64,000 nucleotides of DNA from Gemmata massiliana (GTDB lineage Bacteria > Planctomycetota > Planctomycetia > Gemmatales > Gemmataceae): positions 1,550,001-1,614,000 of the forward strand of contig NZ_LR593886.1 in assembly GCF_901538265.1 (NCBI RefSeq), read 5' to 3'. A program made the translations under genes and the position numbers. Position 1 is the first letter of the stretch. Each line of letters starts with the position of its first letter. The notes below the pieces were generated by a model. The model was given only the letters and a program-made list of their open reading frames with translations. It was not told the origin of the DNA and searched no databases. Below, piece after piece: positions 63,413-64,000 of this stretch.

Positions 63413-64000
63413 ATGGCACGAATCCTCATCGCGACCGATGCGTGGCACCCGCAAGTGAGCGGCGTCGTGCGGACGCTCGACACCACCGCCCGTCTGCTCC
63501 GCCAGCAGGGGCACGCGGTCGAGGTCATCGAGCCGACCGGGTTCCCGCAATTCCCGGTGCTGTTTTATCCGGAAATTCCGCTCTGCGTGATGCGCACCGG
63601 GCGCGTCTACGAACGGATCGGCAAATTCCGGCCCGATCACGTCCACATCTCTACAGAGGGGCCGCTGGGCTTCTGGGTTCGCAGGTTCTGTCGGCGAATG
63701 GGGTGGCGGTTCAGTTCGTCGTACCACACGCGGTTCCCGGAATACCTCAAGCGCCTCGCCCGCGTGCCCGAAGGCATCACCTACCAGTTCCTCAAGTGGT
63801 TCCACGGCGGTTCGTCGTGCATGATGGTCGCGACACCGAGTTTGGAGAAGGAACTCATCGGCCGCGGGTTCCGGGCGCCCATACGCAGGTGGTCGCGCGG
63901 GGTCGATCTCGGCACGTTTCGCCCGCGCCCGAAAGTGGAAACGAGCTACCCGCGCCCCATCCTACTTTACGTCGGTCGCGTTTCGCACGAGAAGGGCATC
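63413..64000 (+). CDS. Glycosyltransferase family 4-like protein, cut by window end
   Basis: First ~196 residues of a GT-B glycosyltransferase. MARILIATDAWHPQVSGVVR is the typical start of the family (alpha-mannosyl/sulfoquinovosyl-type). GRVYERIGKFRPDHVHISTE and SSSYHTRFPEYLKRLAR match the donor/acceptor N-domain, and PRPILLYVGRVSHEKGI begins the C-domain. The frame runs off the end. Likely adds a sugar to a lipid or polymer. Acceptor unknown. Confidence 0.9.
   Translation, partial: MARILIATDAWHPQVSGVVRTLDTTARLLRQQGHAVEVIEPTGFPQFPVLFYPEIPLCVMRTGRVYERIGKFRPDHVHISTEGPLGFWVRRFCRRMGWRFSSSYHTRFPEYLKRLARVPEGITYQFLKWFHGGSSCMMVATPSLEKELIGRGFRAPIRRWSRGVDLGTFRPRPKVETSYPRPILLYVGRVSHEKGI

Overview
The window is high-GC DNA (locally about 65 %, estimated by eye) from a planctomycete, most likely the Gemmata group. 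The lineage call rests on gene content. There are DUF1501 and DUF1800 proteins, a very large secreted cytochrome c with LamG, propeller and ThuA parts, Ser/Thr kinases fused to REC/HD-GYP or DUF1080 domains, two ECF sigma factors fused to carboxypeptidase-regulatory-like repeats, and many Tat-type N-termini.

Layout. 1-12.2 kb is chromosomal backbone: a DUF1501 protein, a kinase-REC-HD-GYP regulator, an HNH protein, a cyclase-family protein, the giant cytochrome, Fe/Mn superoxide dismutase with a clear terminator, and a kinase-DUF1080 fusion. A selenocysteine tRNA (12394-12488, minus strand) stands at the edge of an accessory region of about 22 kb (12.5-34.8 kb). That region holds an ISL3-type relic, a divergent set of protease and repeat genes, a decayed TPR gene, a truncated GMC oxidoreductase, a very AT-rich block, a broken DDE transposase, an intact IS256-type element, a decayed glycosyltransferase-methyltransferase gene, an intact IS701-type element and a broken istB.

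The most interesting locus is 13.86-26.65 kb. The minus-strand operon encodes an unknown protein with a C-terminal EAD1-like module, a trypsin-like protease with an N-terminal EAD1-like module (H159/D205/S274), and a large TPR protein. The plus-strand operon encodes an unknown 410-aa protein, two CHAT (caspase-like) proteases, a second TPR protein paralogous to the first, and a third CHAT protease. This looks like a protease-based conflict or cell-suicide module. The role is inferred from architecture.

34.8-64 kb is backbone again: a DUF1800-DUF1501 pair, two tandem ECF fusions, MgtE, PanC, a CYTH enzyme, a Rieske protein with a cytochrome, and a membrane protein. A tightly overlapping kynurenine operon follows (Rid, 3-hydroxyanthranilate dioxygenase, ACMSD, cyclase/formamidase, kynureninase, kynurenine monooxygenase), which would take formylkynurenine to aminomuconate. 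After it come a Gfo/Idh/MocA oxidoreductase, a DUF4261 protein, an S9 peptidase, a lower-GC pair with a dCTP deaminase, an ABC-2 permease with a small membrane protein, a secreted protein, a small charged protein, and a glycosyltransferase cut by the window end.

Many long open frames antisense to these genes are by-products of high GC and are left out.
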